A stretch of DNA of 64,000 nucleotides from Marinobacter sp. 1-4A (GCF_016597725.1 NZ_VCGY01000004.1:1-64000), one strand, 5' to 3'. Positions 6,686-15,334 are shown, counted from the first letter of the stretch. The notes: generated from the letters alone by a model not told the origin. Numbers and translations are program-made.

Positions 6686-6815
6686 TGCCACCCCTAAATC
6701 TTCAAGTATGTCTGTTGTCGAAGGCACCGATTATTGGCGCTGTCCCTGTAGAGCGCCGCAAAATCTGGGCTGGCGCTCTTGCTTTCTATGCTGTTTTCAA
6801 TTTCTCGCCGAAAAA

Positions 6816-6831
6816 ACACTATATGTGGTGC
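6816..6831. promoter_or_regulatory. Candidate NrdR box (proximal)
   Basis: ACACTATATGTGGTGC matches the 16-bp NrdR consensus ACACTATATATAGTGT at 13 positions. It lies 131 bp upstream of the chosen nrdJa start. NrdR is the ATP/dATP-sensing repressor of bacterial ribonucleotide reductase genes. Binding here is inferred from sequence only. Confidence 0.65.
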
Positions 6832-6948
6832 TTGCGATAATCTGAGGTAACGCCCTAGCACTCAATAAACACGCCCCGATTGCGGCAGCCTGTGGGGCTT
6901 TGGCCGTGGGAAGGCGTGTTTGGGCGTATGTTTGCTATACAGCTGTTA

Positions 6949-6996
6949 GCCCTATATGTAGTTTTATTTTCAGGGGAGTATAACAGGATATAGTGG
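6949..6996. promoter_or_regulatory. Candidate tandem NrdR boxes (distal pair)
   Basis: GCCCTATATGTAGTTT (6949-6964) and TAACAGGATATAGTGG (6981-6996) each resemble the NrdR consensus, with 12 and 10 of 16 matches. Their centres are 32 bp apart, about three helical turns, the usual spacing of paired NrdR sites. They lie in the 603-bp gap 6686-7288 between nrdJa and the divergent exported-protein gene. Apart from these boxes and the palindromes at 7156-7183, I see nothing else definite in that gap. Confidence 0.55.
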
Positions 6997-7155
6997 TTTG
7001 TGAATTTAAGCGGGACTATTGATAAGTGACTTCCGGCAAAGAAAATCAATGGAAAATGGCTTGCAAGAAGGAAAACTCTGGGAAATCCGGCGCTTGAGTG
7101 GAAAAGCTAAGGATTACTATATGTTGTGATTAAAAAACATACCGCTCAGGCTGAT

Positions 7156-7183
7156 TTTGTTAACAAACTCACACAATTTGTGA
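7156..7183. promoter_or_regulatory. Two adjacent palindromes upstream of the exported-protein gene
   Basis: TTTGTTAACAAA (7156-7167) is a perfect 12-bp palindrome. One base later, TCACA-CAATT-TGTGA (7169-7183) is an inverted repeat with a 5-bp centre. They lie 106-133 bp before the start of the gene at 7289 and look like operator sites, but I cannot name the regulator. Confidence 0.35.
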
Positions 7184-7288
7184 CTTCTGCACGTACTCAG
7201 AATAAACGTGTCGTTAAAGTAGCGATGTGGAGTCGAACATCGCAGTGGCCCACAGGACGTGATAACGACCATAATAAGGAAAAGAACA

Positions 7289-8107
7289 ATGAAAGGCCTG
7301 AAACCTACATTGCTAGCGCTGTGTATTGCAGGGGCTCCGCCTGCAGTCATGGCTGAGATACAACGCTTGGATGATTCTATGATGGGTGACATCACGGGGC
7401 AGGCAGGCGTGAGCATTGAACTTGAAACAAAGATTGATATCGGCCGTTTCCTTTATTTCGATGAGGGTGCCTTGGCCATCGAGAACATCAGTATTGGCGG
7501 TGCGGAGCGCACGGATTTTTTCGGGTTTAACGGGATTGGCGGGCCTACTGCCAATGACCGTCTGGACAACATTCGTATCGATATTGATGTACTCGCCGAT
7601 GGTGATGCGGCCATTAATATTGTGCCTACCAACTTTGGTGCCGTCGATTTCCGGGTTACCACAGGGGCTTGGTATTTGGCGGCGACTGATGGAAGCAATG
7701 AGTACACCGATCTGATTGATAACTTTCTAGCGGAAGGCTTGATGGCGCGCGGCTCGATTCGTATTGATACGGCCTCAGACATAATGCGCTTTAGAACGGC
7801 TTTTGCGATAGAGAACATGCAGTTTGATGTGCCGTTTCTGGGCATTGGTGTTCGCGGCATGCAAATAACCGGTGCCGATTACGACCGTAGCTTCCCAAGC
7901 CCGCTGGATCTGTTTGCCGAAGTGGATCTTTATATCTACGAAGGCGCACGGTTCTCCAACGGCTGGTCGTCTCTGGCTATTGATATGCCCTCGTTTCGAG
8001 CAGACGTTGGTATCGATGGCGTGATCATTGGCCAGCAGTCGATTGGTAGTATTTTTATTGATGATTTGGCGATCACAGATACGGCCATGCGTATCTACGG
8101 TCACTAG
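7289..8107 (+). CDS. Exported protein of unknown function (DUF6160-like N-terminus)
   Basis: A 272-residue secreted protein. It has a signal peptide with a cleavage site after AVMA (residue 22), followed by EIQRLDDSMMGDITGQAGVSI. That motif is common in exported, beta-rich proteins of marine gammaproteobacteria and resembles the DUF6160 family. The rest has alternating hydrophobic and polar residues with repeated 'IxIxxIxIGG'-like strands and several Asp/Asn/Gly turns, suggesting a beta-rich surface or periplasmic protein. The ATG at 7289 is chosen because AAGGAAAAGAACA precedes it and the signal peptide starts there. An upstream ATG at 7259 would add ten residues before the signal. The gene is monocistronic, ending at a clear terminator. 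Function unknown. Confidence 0.75.
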   Translation: MKGLKPTLLALCIAGAPPAVMAEIQRLDDSMMGDITGQAGVSIELETKIDIGRFLYFDEGALAIENISIGGAERTDFFGFNGIGGPTANDRLDNIRIDIDVLADGDAAINIVPTNFGAVDFRVTTGAWYLAATDGSNEYTDLIDNFLAEGLMARGSIRIDTASDIMRFRTAFAIENMQFDVPFLGIGVRGMQITGADYDRSFPSPLDLFAEVDLYIYEGARFSNGWSSLAIDMPSFRADVGIDGVIIGQQSIGSIFIDDLAITDTAMRIYGH

Positions 8108-8127
8108 AGGTTAGTGCAGTAAACAAA

Positions 8128-8154
8128 GCGGGAGCTCACGAGGCTCCCGCTTTT
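8128..8154. terminator. Bidirectional terminator between convergent genes
   Basis: GCGGGAGC, a 7-nt loop, then GCTCCCGC and TTTT on the plus strand. It lies between the exported-protein gene and the convergent ABC ATPase gene that ends at 8157. The opposite strand has only a weak T-run, so it mainly serves the plus strand. Confidence 0.8.
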
Positions 8155-8156
8155 CG

Positions 8157-8951
8157 TTAGCCCAGCAGTAGGCTGTCGTCATCCACTGAAAGCCCGCGTT
8201 GTTTTTCAAACAACTCCAGCAGATCTTTTACTTCCAGACCTTCCCGGTCTTTGCCTTCAATATCAAACACCACTTGCCCTTGGTGCAGCATTACTGTGCG
8301 GGTGCCAACTTCCAGCGCCTGTTTCATGCTGTGGGTAACCATCAGTGCCGTTAGCTTTTGGTCTTCGATGATTTTTGTGGTGAGCGCCAAAACGAAGGCC
8401 GCCGTTTTGGGGTCCAGCGCTGCGGTGTGCTCATCCAGCAGGAGAATGGCAGAGGGCGTAAGGCTTGCCATCAACAGGCTGACTGCTTGACGCTGGCCAC
8501 CTGAGAGTAGGCCCATCTTGTCGCCAAGGCGGTTTTCCAGCCCTAAGTTTAGGGAAGACAGGCTTTCCTTAAACTGCTCCATATACTGCTTTTTTACCGC
8601 TGTGCTCAGCCCACGGCGTTGGCCGCGTTTGATGGCGAGCGCGAGATTTTCCTCAATGCTCAAGCCTTCGCAGGTACCGGCTAGTGGGTCTTGAAATACC
8701 CGCGCCACACGGCCCGCCCGTTTGTGAGTTGGCAGTTTGGTTACGTTCACGTTGTCGACAACAATGGTGCCGCTATCCACCAGCGTTTCACCCGCCAGAG
8801 CATTAAGAAAGGTAGATTTGCCAGCTCCGTTACTACCAATCACGGTCACAAACTCACCCTGATTGACGGTGAGGCTCATGCCTCTTAGTGCGGGGTTTTC
8901 CAGCGGGGTGCCTTTGCCAAAGGTAAGCCGGAGGTCGGTTGCAGTGATCAT
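8157..8951 (-). CDS. ABC transporter ATP-binding protein (COG1101 type)
   Basis: A 264-residue nucleotide-binding subunit on the cytoplasmic face of an importer. Walker A is GSNGAGKST (39-47), the signature is LLSGGQRQ (148-155), Walker B is ILLLDEHTA (169-177) and the switch His is in VTHSMKQA. Walker B is followed by EH rather than EP. The start at 8951 follows AGGAGGCAAT. It is the last gene of a three-gene operon, binding protein, permease, ATPase, with a 9-bp gap to the permease. This gene trio (COG2984/COG4120/COG1101) is widespread. Relatives have been linked to aromatic amino-acid uptake, but the substrate here cannot be read from sequence. Confidence 0.85.
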   Translation of the reverse strand: MITATDLRLTFGKGTPLENPALRGMSLTVNQGEFVTVIGSNGAGKSTFLNALAGETLVDSGTIVVDNVNVTKLPTHKRAGRVARVFQDPLAGTCEGLSIEENLALAIKRGQRRGLSTAVKKQYMEQFKESLSSLNLGLENRLGDKMGLLSGGQRQAVSLLMASLTPSAILLLDEHTAALDPKTAAFVLALTTKIIEDQKLTALMVTHSMKQALEVGTRTVMLHQGQVVFDIEGKDREGLEVKDLLELFEKQRGLSVDDDSLLLG

Positions 8952-8960
8952 ATTGCCTCC

Positions 8961-9863
8961 TCAGGCTTTTTTGCGGGTGAGTTTGCTAACCAGTGAGCTG
9001 CGAACGCCCGGCAATACGATGGCCAGAGTTACCAGTACAGCTGTTATCAGGTTGAGATCCTGAGCTTGTAAACCGAGGAAGTCGGCGTTCAGGGCAAAGG
9101 CAATGGCCAGACGATAAATGATGGCGCCAACCACGCATGCAATCAAAGCGCGAACAACGGTAGATGGCGTTATAACCGCTTCGCCACCAATCAATGATGC
9201 TAGGCCGATAACAATGACACCAACGCCCATGGTTACGTCTGCTGCGCCCTGACTCTGTGCAAACAGCGCACCGGCGAGGCCGACCATGCCGTTGGAGACA
9301 GCAACACCAAGGATGATCATAGTGCCAGTGGCTATACCCTGAGCCCGTGCCATTCTGGGATTGGCACCGGTGGCGCGCATGGCGAGACCGGTTTCTGACT
9401 TCATGAATCGCCAGAGCAGTATCAAGGAGATAAGGATCACAATCGAGAACAGAAGCACCGGCACCTGATGGTAAGCGAGGTCTAGCGAGTACCAAGGCGT
9501 GAGTACGGTTTCTTCGCCAAGTAACGCGATGTTCGGCCGACCCATCACCCGAAGGTTGACGGAATATAGGGCAATCATCGTGAGGATGGATGCCAGCAGG
9601 TTCAGGATGTTCAGCTTTACGTTAAGAATGGCGGTTACTGCACCAGCGGCCATGCCGGCCAGTACCGCTGAGCCGGTTGCCAACCAAGGGTTCCAGCCTT
9701 CCATAATAAGAACCGCTGCAACAGCTGCGCCCAGAGGGAAGCTGCCGTCTACGGTCAGATCCGGGAAATCGAGTACACGAAAAGAGAGGTAAATACCGAA
9801 CGCAACCAGACCGTAAATAAGGCCAGTTTCGACTGCGCCGTAAAATGCAATTTCACTGAGCAT
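8961..9863 (-). CDS. ABC transporter permease (COG4120 type)
   Basis: A 300-residue integral membrane protein with about eight hydrophobic helices and the branched-chain-amino-acid-permease-like fold (MLSEIAFYGAVETGLIYGLV at the start; GAAVAAVLIMEGWNPWLATG; VIGLASLIGGEAVITPSTVVRALI near the end). It forms the membrane channel of the importer encoded with the flanking ATPase and substrate-binding genes. The region just upstream of its ATG has a poor ribosome-binding site, and a strong terminator-like hairpin (9884-9920) separates it from the binding-protein gene. Permease and ATPase are therefore probably expressed well below the binding protein. Confidence 0.85.
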   Translation of the reverse strand: MLSEIAFYGAVETGLIYGLVAFGIYLSFRVLDFPDLTVDGSFPLGAAVAAVLIMEGWNPWLATGSAVLAGMAAGAVTAILNVKLNILNLLASILTMIALYSVNLRVMGRPNIALLGEETVLTPWYSLDLAYHQVPVLLFSIVILISLILLWRFMKSETGLAMRATGANPRMARAQGIATGTMIILGVAVSNGMVGLAGALFAQSQGAADVTMGVGVIVIGLASLIGGEAVITPSTVVRALIACVVGAIIYRLAIAFALNADFLGLQAQDLNLITAVLVTLAIVLPGVRSSLVSKLTRKKA

Positions 9864-9883
9864 GGGAAAGATTCGCTGTGGTA

Positions 9884-9920
9884 GAAAAACGGGCGGGCCC
9901 TTTATACAGAACCCGCCCGT
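9884..9920 (-). terminator. Intercistronic terminator-like hairpin between binding protein and permease
   Basis: On the minus strand, ACGGGCGGG (9920-9912), a 14-nt loop, CCCGCCCGT (9897-9889) and then TTTTC. A 9-bp GC-rich stem followed by a T-run is a textbook intrinsic terminator, here placed inside an operon. Confidence 0.75.
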
Positions 9921-9932
9921 GTAAGTCAGGCG

Positions 9933-10907
9933 TTACTTGTCGCTCTTAACGATTTCTGCAGCTTCGGCAATGATGTCATCAGACAAGGTGATGCCCATGC
10001 GCTCGCCAGCTTCCGGGTTAACAAACAGGTTGAGTTTTTCCATGGTTTCTACCGCCATATCCCCTGGCTTTTCACCCTCAAGAATGCGCGCAACCATTAC
10101 GCCAGCTTGGCGACCGTGGTCGTAGTAATCAAAACCCAGTGCTGCAACGGCGCCACGTGCAACGGTAGCTGTGTCGGCAGCAAATACCGGGATTTTAGCG
10201 CGTTCGCCTACAGAGATGACGGCTTCGGCCGCGCTGATCACGGTGTTATCGGTAGTGAGGTAAATGGCGTCGGCTTTGCCCACCAAAGAACGGGCCGCAC
10301 CCAGTACTTCAGACGTTTTAGTTGCGGCACCTTTAACCAAAGGCAGGCCGCGGGCTTCCAAGCGCTCTTCGAGCAGTTCAATCAATGACACTGCGTTAGC
10401 TTCACCGGGGTTGTACACAGTGCCAATGCGCTTGGCATCCGGAACCATACGCAGGAGCATGTCCAAGTGTTTGTCGATAGGCAGCATGTCGCTTACGCCG
10501 GTAATGTTCGCACCCGGTGCTTCAGCATTCTTTACCAGCTTCGCGCCGACTGGGTCGGTTACGGCAGCAAACACAACAGGGATATTACGGGCGGCCGCAG
10601 CAACGGTTTGTGCGGAAGGGGTTGCGATGGCCACAATCACATCTACACCTTCACCCACGAATTTGCGCGCAATCTGAGAGGCAATGGCGGAGTTACCCTG
10701 GGCGCTTTCATGCATGAGCTTCAGGTTTTCACCTTCTTTATAACCTCGTTCGGCCAGCTCATCTTTAACGCCTTGATGAACAGCATCGAGCGCTGGGTGC
10801 TCAACAATCTGTGTAATTGCCACAACCCGAGGCTCTGCAGCCATTGAAAGACTCGTCAATGCCATTAGTGACGCGCCCAGTAGGGTGCGCAGTGTTTTCT
10901 TGGCCAT
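9933..10907 (-). CDS. ABC transporter substrate-binding protein (PF04392 / COG2984)
   Basis: A 324-residue periplasmic binding protein. The signal peptide (MAKKTLRTLLGASLMALTSLSMAAE) is cleaved after AMA-A at about residue 23. It is followed by the ABC_sub_bind fold: VVAITQIVEHPALDAVHQGVKDEL, IVAIATPSAQTVAAAA, IPVVFAAVTDPVGAKLV and ITGVSDMLPIDKHLDML. The family binds small organic solutes, with tryptophan and tyrosine the best-studied cases; the ligand here is unknown. It is the first gene of the importer operon, with a hairpin after its stop codon. Confidence 0.87.
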   Translation of the reverse strand: MAKKTLRTLLGASLMALTSLSMAAEPRVVAITQIVEHPALDAVHQGVKDELAERGYKEGENLKLMHESAQGNSAIASQIARKFVGEGVDVIVAIATPSAQTVAAAARNIPVVFAAVTDPVGAKLVKNAEAPGANITGVSDMLPIDKHLDMLLRMVPDAKRIGTVYNPGEANAVSLIELLEERLEARGLPLVKGAATKTSEVLGAARSLVGKADAIYLTTDNTVISAAEAVISVGERAKIPVFAADTATVARGAVAALGFDYYDHGRQAGVMVARILEGEKPGDMAVETMEKLNLFVNPEAGERMGITLSDDIIAEAAEIVKSDK

Positions 10908-11147
10908 ATGCCTATCTCCGAGGTTTTTTATGATGTTTGCGGTAATAAGGTGCGAGAGTTTATCACAGCCCCGCCAACTTGGTGATAGGGCATGTTAGTG
11001 TGGTTGTGGCCTGATCTGACATTCTCTAGGTGAGTTTCTCATCTGTTGGCCTGAGTCACGCTTTAACGGGCCATAATGTGTTGAAATACACTACTAAAGT
11101 CTAAATAATGCCCTCAATAAATCAAATAACGAATGCAAGGAACGTTC

Positions 11148-12815
11148 ATGCAAACAAAAAATAAGCTTCCGCTGGATATGGTCTATCACTGGGAGTCTGC
11201 CAAGGCGAATTCGTTGTATATGACTCAGCCTATTGGCAACGGCAAAGTGGTGGAGTACACCTGGGGAAGGGCTGTTGATGAAGCTCGCCGTATGGCGTCT
11301 TACCTAAAATCTCTGAACTTGCCAGAGAAGAGCCGTATTGGTTTGATTTCCAAAAACTGCGCGCATTGGATCATGACTGACTGGGCCATCTGGATGGCCG
11401 GTCACATTTCTGTGCCTTTGTACCCAACTCTGAATGCCGACACAGTGAAATACGTACTGAACCACGCAGAGTGCGACGTTCTGTTTGTTGGCAAGCTTGA
11501 TGACTGGGATATGATGAAGCCGGGTGTTCCGGAATCTGTTCGCTGCATTTCTTACCCTCTGAGCCCACCTAACGATTTTGAAACCTGGGATGACATAGTT
11601 GCCAAGTACCCGCCTCTGGAGGAAAACGTTCAGCGCGATGCGGATGAGCTTGCAACCATCGTTTACACCTCAGGCAGTACAGGGAAGCCTAAAGGCGTGA
11701 TGCTGAGCTTCCGCAATATGGCTTTTGCCGCCGAGGGTGGCATGGAAGTTCTGCAAGTAGGCCCTGAAGAGCGCATGTTGTCTTACCTCCCGTTGGCGCA
11801 CGTGTTTGAACGTACGTTTGTTGAGCTAGCATCTTTGTATGCTGGTTTTCATCTGTTCTTTGCAGAATCTCTCGACACGTTTGTTGACGATATGAAGCGC
11901 GCCCAACCAACGCTGTTCCTATCGGTACCGCGGCTGTGGGTTAGGTTCCAGCAGGGTGTGCTGCAAAAGCTGCCACAGAAGAAACTCAACAAGCTGTTGA
12001 AGGTTCCGGTAGTCAGCAAGCTGATCAAGAAAAAAGTCCTTAAAGGGTTGGGGCTGGATAAAGTGAAGCTGGCCGGTAGTGGCTCTGCACCTTTGGCTGG
12101 AGATGTGCTGGATTGGTACCGGAACCTTGGTTTGGAACTGCTTGAAGGCTACGGGATGTCCGAGAACTTTGCCTACTCGCATATCAATAAGCCGGGGCGT
12201 TCCCGCACGGGGTATGTTGGCGAATCCATGCCGGGCGTAGACACTAAAATAAGCCCTGAGGGTGAAATCCTAATCAAGAGCCCAGCCACTATGATGGGCT
12301 ACTATAAGGATGAGGAAAACACCAAATCTGCCTTTACGGAAGACGGCTATCTGAAAACCGGCGATAAGGGCGAAATCGACGAGATGGGTCGCCTGAAGAT
12401 CACCGGTCGGATGAAGGAGATTTTCAAAACCAGCAAAGGTAAGTACATCGCGCCTGCGCCGATTGAAAATAAGCTGATGGCAAACCAGTCGATTGAATTG
12501 GTTTGCGTGTCTGGTGCCAATCAGACTCAGCCCTTTGCCATGATTCAGTTAGCCGAAGGTATTCGACCAACGGTTGGTGATCCGAATGTGCGCAAGGAGC
12601 TTGAAGCGGAATTGACGGAGTTGGTCGAAAGGGTGAATAAAACCGTAGATCCCCACGAGCAGTTGGCCTTTGTGATCATTGTTAGCGACGAGTGGACGAT
12701 TGAGAACAGCTTCCTGACGCCAACATTGAAGCTCAAGCGGAACGTTGTTGAGAACACCTATGAGAATCAGGTAAACGAGTGGTACGCGCAGCGTAAGAAG
12801 GTTGTTTGGCAGTAA
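11148..12815 (+). CDS. AMP-dependent long-chain acyl-CoA synthetase
   Basis: About 555 residues; activates a fatty acid to acyl-AMP and then acyl-CoA. Adenylate-forming motifs are clear: YTSGSTGKPKGVMLS (about 172-186), the gate region GSGSAPLAGDVLDWYRNLG, the adenine-binding GYGMSENFAYS, and YLKTGDKGEIDEMGRLKITGRMKEIFKTSKGKYIAP, which carries the hinge and C-terminal domain. The start at 11148 follows AAGGAACGTTC; an in-frame ATG 15 bp upstream is less well placed. Transcribed alone and closed by a strong terminator. Substrate chain length cannot be read from sequence. It resembles the eukaryotic-type/FadD15-like long-chain ligases rather than E. coli FadD. Confidence 0.87.
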   Translation: MQTKNKLPLDMVYHWESAKANSLYMTQPIGNGKVVEYTWGRAVDEARRMASYLKSLNLPEKSRIGLISKNCAHWIMTDWAIWMAGHISVPLYPTLNADTVKYVLNHAECDVLFVGKLDDWDMMKPGVPESVRCISYPLSPPNDFETWDDIVAKYPPLEENVQRDADELATIVYTSGSTGKPKGVMLSFRNMAFAAEGGMEVLQVGPEERMLSYLPLAHVFERTFVELASLYAGFHLFFAESLDTFVDDMKRAQPTLFLSVPRLWVRFQQGVLQKLPQKKLNKLLKVPVVSKLIKKKVLKGLGLDKVKLAGSGSAPLAGDVLDWYRNLGLELLEGYGMSENFAYSHINKPGRSRTGYVGESMPGVDTKISPEGEILIKSPATMMGYYKDEENTKSAFTEDGYLKTGDKGEIDEMGRLKITGRMKEIFKTSKGKYIAPAPIENKLMANQSIELVCVSGANQTQPFAMIQLAEGIRPTVGDPNVRKELEAELTELVERVNKTVDPHEQLAFVIIVSDEWTIENSFLTPTLKLKRNVVENTYENQVNEWYAQRKKVVWQ

Positions 12816-12840
12816 TGCGCAAGCTGTAGTGTGTTCAGAT

Positions 12841-12872
12841 CAGGCCCGGCTAAGCCGGGCCTGATTCGTTTT
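12841..12872 (+). terminator. Rho-independent terminator after the acyl-CoA synthetase gene
   Basis: CAGGCCCGGC and GCCGGGCCTG form a perfect 10-bp stem around TAA, followed by ATTCGTTTT. Confidence 0.8.
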
Positions 12873-12942
12873 AGAGCCGACATTGGTCGCATAGGGAAAA
12901 GCGGATGACGGGCATAGAATTAACTCATATCAGGAGGGGTTT

Positions 12943-13434
12943 ATGGCTCAGCTTTCTGCATTCCAAAAGCGTATTCATGAGGAAATTCCGCTTTCCCGTG
13001 CGCTTGGTATCGAATTGCATTCCTGGGATGGCAGTTCACTGCTTATCAGTGCGCCGCTTGCGCAAAATACCAACCACCAAGGCACCGGATTTGGTGGTAG
13101 CGTTTACTCGGTGGCTGTAACCGCGGCTTGGGGGCTTACGGAGCTTGCACTGGCCGATCTCGGTTTAAAGGGCAGCGTGGTGGTACAGACGGGCAGTATT
13201 GATTATCTGGACCCGGTGACCTCGGATTTCTACGCGATTTGCCGCCTGCCGGGCGATGAGATACCGGAACGTTTCAGAAAGAGTCTTGCAAGGCACGGCA
13301 AAGGCCGTTTGGATTTGACCACTGAGGTGTTCTGCGGAGCGCCGAACACCTTGCCCCAAGGTGATCCTGTGGCTGTGTTTCAGGGTCGGTTTGTGGTTCA
13401 AGACGCTCGCTCAAAACTGGCGCCCCAGCTTTGA
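12943..13434 (+). CDS. YiiD C-terminal-type hotdog thioesterase
   Basis: A 163-residue protein with a single hotdog domain of the YiiD_C putative thioesterase family. Recognisable parts are the ligand helix region NTNHQGTGFGGSVYSVAVTAAWGLTEL (about 45-71, with the NHxGxxFGG signature) and strands VVQTGSIDYLDPVTSDFYAICRLP and GKGRLDLTTEVFCG. It probably hydrolyses an acyl-CoA or related thioester. The start at 12943 follows AGGAGGGGTTT. It lies just downstream of the acyl-CoA synthetase terminator and converges with the iron permease gene, nine bases away. No specific substrate can be named. Confidence 0.8.
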   Translation: MAQLSAFQKRIHEEIPLSRALGIELHSWDGSSLLISAPLAQNTNHQGTGFGGSVYSVAVTAAWGLTELALADLGLKGSVVVQTGSIDYLDPVTSDFYAICRLPGDEIPERFRKSLARHGKGRLDLTTEVFCGAPNTLPQGDPVAVFQGRFVVQDARSKLAPQL

Positions 13435-13443
13435 GGTGCCCCA

Positions 13444-15132
13444 TCACGCGATAGAGCGGGTGTTGGAGATTGAGCGGCTCATCAGGATGATTGGAATGAT
13501 GCCTGCCAATACAATGATAAGCGCGGGCAAGGCGCTGTGATACAGGCGCTCGTCAGACGCAAATTGGTACACGTAGGTCGCCAGAGTTTCAAAGTTGAAC
13601 GGCCGAAGTATCAGCGTAGCCGGTAATTCCTTCATGCAGTCTACAAAAACCACCAATGCTGCGGTTATCAATGTGCCGCGCAGCATGGGAAGATGTACCT
13701 TTACCAGTGTTTTGCCAGGGCTGTTCCCCAGAGACCGAGAGGCCATATCCATACTCGGGGTGATTTTCTGCAGCGCGCTTTCCACGCTACCTGCTGATAC
13801 CGCCAGAAATCGCACAGTGTAGGCAAACACAATGGCGAAAGCGGAGCCGCTGAGCAGTAGGCCGGTACTTACGCCAAAGTAGTCCCGCATTAGGCTGTCC
13901 AGCCAGTTATCAAAACCGGCCAAAGGCACGATCACCCCAACAGCCAGCACTGCGCCCGGCATTGCATACCCTAAGCTTGAGAGACGCATGAGTACCTGCA
14001 TACCACGGGTGTTATGAAGCCTGCGGCTGTACGCGAGAGTAATGCCGATCAAAAGCGTGGTTAGTGCTGCGGTGCCTGAAAGAAAAAGGCTGTTGAAGGT
14101 GTTGCGGATGAAATCTGGGTTCCAGCTTTCACCAAAATACTCCCAGGCATACACGCCAAGTGTAACCCCGGGAATTACAAAGCCTAGCACCACGGGTAAG
14201 GCGCAAACGGCAACGCAAATGAGCTGTCTTGGGAAGGACATGGTAAATCTGCGTATAGGGTCGCGGTTATCCCTCGCTGCGAACTGCTGCTGGCGCCGCC
14301 GGGAATAGCGCTCAAGCGTAACGAGAATAACAACGAAGATAAGCATGGTTGTGGCTATTTGGGCAGCACCACCGAGATTCCCGAGATTCATCCAAGTGTC
14401 GAATAAACCGGCAGTGAGTGTTTGTACCGCAAAGAAATCCACAGTGCCGAAATCGTTTAGCGTTTCCATCAGTACTAACGAGAGGCCGACCGCAACAGCC
14501 GGGCGGGCGATGGGTAACACCACTTTAAAAAATGTGCTCAGCGCTGAATGGCCAAGGCTGCGGCTGACCGCAAACAAAGACGGCGACTGTTCCAAAAAAG
14601 CAGCGCGGGCAAGAAGGTAAACGTAAGGGTAAAGCACCAAGCCTATCATTAGCGTGGCGCCTTCCAGACTGCGGATTTCAGGAAACCAGTAGTCAGCTGC
14701 GTTGGTCCAGCCAAACAAGTCCCTCAAGGCGCCCTGTACGGGGCCTGCGTAATCCAAAAGACTCGTGTAAACATAAGCGATTACATAGGCCGGTACGGCG
14801 AAAGGCAGTAGCATCGCCCATTCGAAAAACTTACGCCCCGGGAAGTCGCACATGGTAACTGCCCAGGCGGTTGAAAGGCCGATGACCAGAGTAATCGCGC
14901 CAACGCCCGCCATCAGCTTGATGGTTGTGACCAGATAGCGGGGTAGGGTGGTGTCCAGCAAATGTGGCCAGATATTCTCTTCCGGGAAGAAGGCGAGAAA
15001 TATAACGGAGAGTACCGGCAAGGCAACAATGGCGGTGGTTAATAAAGCACTGAACAGCCAGCGGCGGGAGGTACGCTTTGCCAGCAAGGGCTGGGTAAGC
15101 CCGGGGTTAACGCTGGTCGCGGCCTCGCTCAT
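13444..15132 (-). CDS. fbpB: Ferric iron ABC transporter permease (FbpB type)
   Basis: A 562-residue fused permease with two binding-protein-dependent transport domains and about 12 membrane helices. The EAA-type loops are visible in each half (LARAAFLEQSPSLFAVSRSLGHSALSTFFKVVLPIARPA and FLAVSAGSVESALQKITPSMDMASRSLGNSPGKTLVKVHLPML). It carries ferric iron across the inner membrane from the periplasmic binding protein encoded upstream at 15335-16351. No ATPase gene (fbpC) follows; the next gene is the convergent thioesterase, so the energising subunit must be elsewhere. A terminator and a Fur-like AT-rich site lie between the binding-protein gene and this one, so it may have its own iron-controlled promoter. 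Confidence 0.87.
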   Translation of the reverse strand: MSEAATSVNPGLTQPLLAKRTSRRWLFSALLTTAIVALPVLSVIFLAFFPEENIWPHLLDTTLPRYLVTTIKLMAGVGAITLVIGLSTAWAVTMCDFPGRKFFEWAMLLPFAVPAYVIAYVYTSLLDYAGPVQGALRDLFGWTNAADYWFPEIRSLEGATLMIGLVLYPYVYLLARAAFLEQSPSLFAVSRSLGHSALSTFFKVVLPIARPAVAVGLSLVLMETLNDFGTVDFFAVQTLTAGLFDTWMNLGNLGGAAQIATTMLIFVVILVTLERYSRRRQQQFAARDNRDPIRRFTMSFPRQLICVAVCALPVVLGFVIPGVTLGVYAWEYFGESWNPDFIRNTFNSLFLSGTAALTTLLIGITLAYSRRLHNTRGMQVLMRLSSLGYAMPGAVLAVGVIVPLAGFDNWLDSLMRDYFGVSTGLLLSGSAFAIVFAYTVRFLAVSAGSVESALQKITPSMDMASRSLGNSPGKTLVKVHLPMLRGTLITAALVVFVDCMKELPATLILRPFNFETLATYVYQFASDERLYHSALPALIIVLAGIIPIILMSRSISNTRSIA

Positions 15133-15240
15133 AGGGTTCCTGTTATAAAAATGGAAGAGGTAAAACGACGGTTCTGGTTATTTGGTAAAGAGGTAAGCCA
15201 GACCGAAGGTTGACGATTGTAGTCAGCTCAAATTGCCTCT

Positions 15241-15283
15241 GCAATGATCAGAATCATTTGTTCCTGTGATTGATAGTGATTGA
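15241..15283 (-). promoter_or_regulatory. Candidate Fur-binding region upstream of fbpB
   Basis: GCAATGATCAGAATCATTTG followed by TGATTGATAGTGATTGAGA forms a run of NAT(A/T)AT-like hexamers with an AATGAT...ATCATT inverted pair, typical of extended Fur sites. The spacing differs from the classic 19-bp box, so this is tentative. Confidence 0.4.
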
Positions 15284-15297
15284 GAACTGCTGGAAGT

Positions 15298-15324
15298 GAA
15301 AATGAAGGCGGCAGCGCCGCCTTC
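15298..15324 (-). terminator. Rho-independent terminator after fbpA
   Basis: GAAGGCGGC (15304-15312) and GCCGCCTTC (15316-15324) form a perfect 9-bp stem. On the minus strand it is followed by ATTTTC, 11 bp after the fbpA stop. Confidence 0.75.
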
Positions 15325-15334
15325 ACCAAAACAC

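Noticed and set aside
6686..7288. Cobalamin riboswitch in the nrdJ leader
   Set aside because: A B12-dependent enzyme made this worth checking, but I see no B12-box-like core or the expected multi-stem leader; the conserved elements there are NrdR-like boxes.
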